Shown: positions 5,115 through 5,126 of the stretch, piece after piece
How the letters are laid out: the number at the start of each line of letters is the position of its first letter
How positions within the stretch are numbered: the first letter of the stretch is position 1
Source of the DNA: Pseudomonadota bacterium
GTDB lineage: Bacteria; Desulfobacterota; Syntrophobacteria; Syntrophobacterales; Syntrophobacteraceae
Assembly: GCA_023442755.1 (NCBI GenBank)
Contig: JAEZXS010000005.1
Span: 1-5,126 of the forward strand
Reading direction: 5' to 3'
DNA length: 5,126 nucleotides
Notes under the pieces: model-generated
Databases searched by the model: none
Seen by the model: only the letters and a program-made list of their open reading frames with translations
Told to the model about the DNA's origin: nothing
Made by a program: the position numbers and the translations under genes

Positions 5115-5126
5115 ATCCGGCTCACC

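Overview
The window looks like chromosomal DNA of a moderately GC-rich Gram-negative bacterium. The PEP-CTERM surface protein, the sigma-54-type promoter in front of it and the deltaproteobacterial flavour of several proteins suggest a Desulfobacterota or similar lineage that makes exopolysaccharide. That placement is inference; no rRNA or marker gene is present to prove it.

Left part (1-2503), rightward: a secreted PEP-CTERM protein (120-761) with a near-consensus -24/-12 promoter at 18-33 and a strong GC hairpin after its stop (780-809). Next is a two-gene polar amino acid ABC transport operon with its own promoter (843-871). The periplasmic substrate-binding protein (938-1651) is broken by a -1 frame change near base 1618, and its missing C-terminus is readable out of frame to 1737. 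The membrane permease (1688-2479) is intact. No ATPase gene follows; a hairpin at 2485-2503 closes the operon.

Middle part (2496-3662): a leftward gene for a membrane-anchored, all-helical periplasmic protein resembling a chemoreceptor sensory module without any signalling output domain. It shows an internal duplication. A leftward promoter is proposed at 3471-3499. The 243-base gap from 3420 to 3662 otherwise holds only this promoter, the rightward tRNA promoter and small GC hairpins.

Right part (3663-5126): tandem rightward tRNA-Gln(CTG) and tRNA-Glu(CTC), then a rightward terminator, then a leftward tyrosine recombinase (3908-4975) and, upstream of it, an overlapping small helix-turn-helix gene that resembles an excisionase or regulator. 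This is the classic left end of an integrative element inserted at the 3' end of a tRNA gene. The tRNA-Glu 3' end ends in TTA where the neighbouring tRNA-Gln encodes CCA, as expected if the element supplied the replacement 3' end. The element continues beyond the right edge, so its cargo cannot be seen. I see no defence system, CRISPR array or other clearly new multi-gene system in these 5.1 kb. The most interesting signals are the tRNA-Glu/integrase junction, the overlapping HTH-integrase pair, the sigma-54/PEP-CTERM pairing and the orphan duplicated helical sensor.
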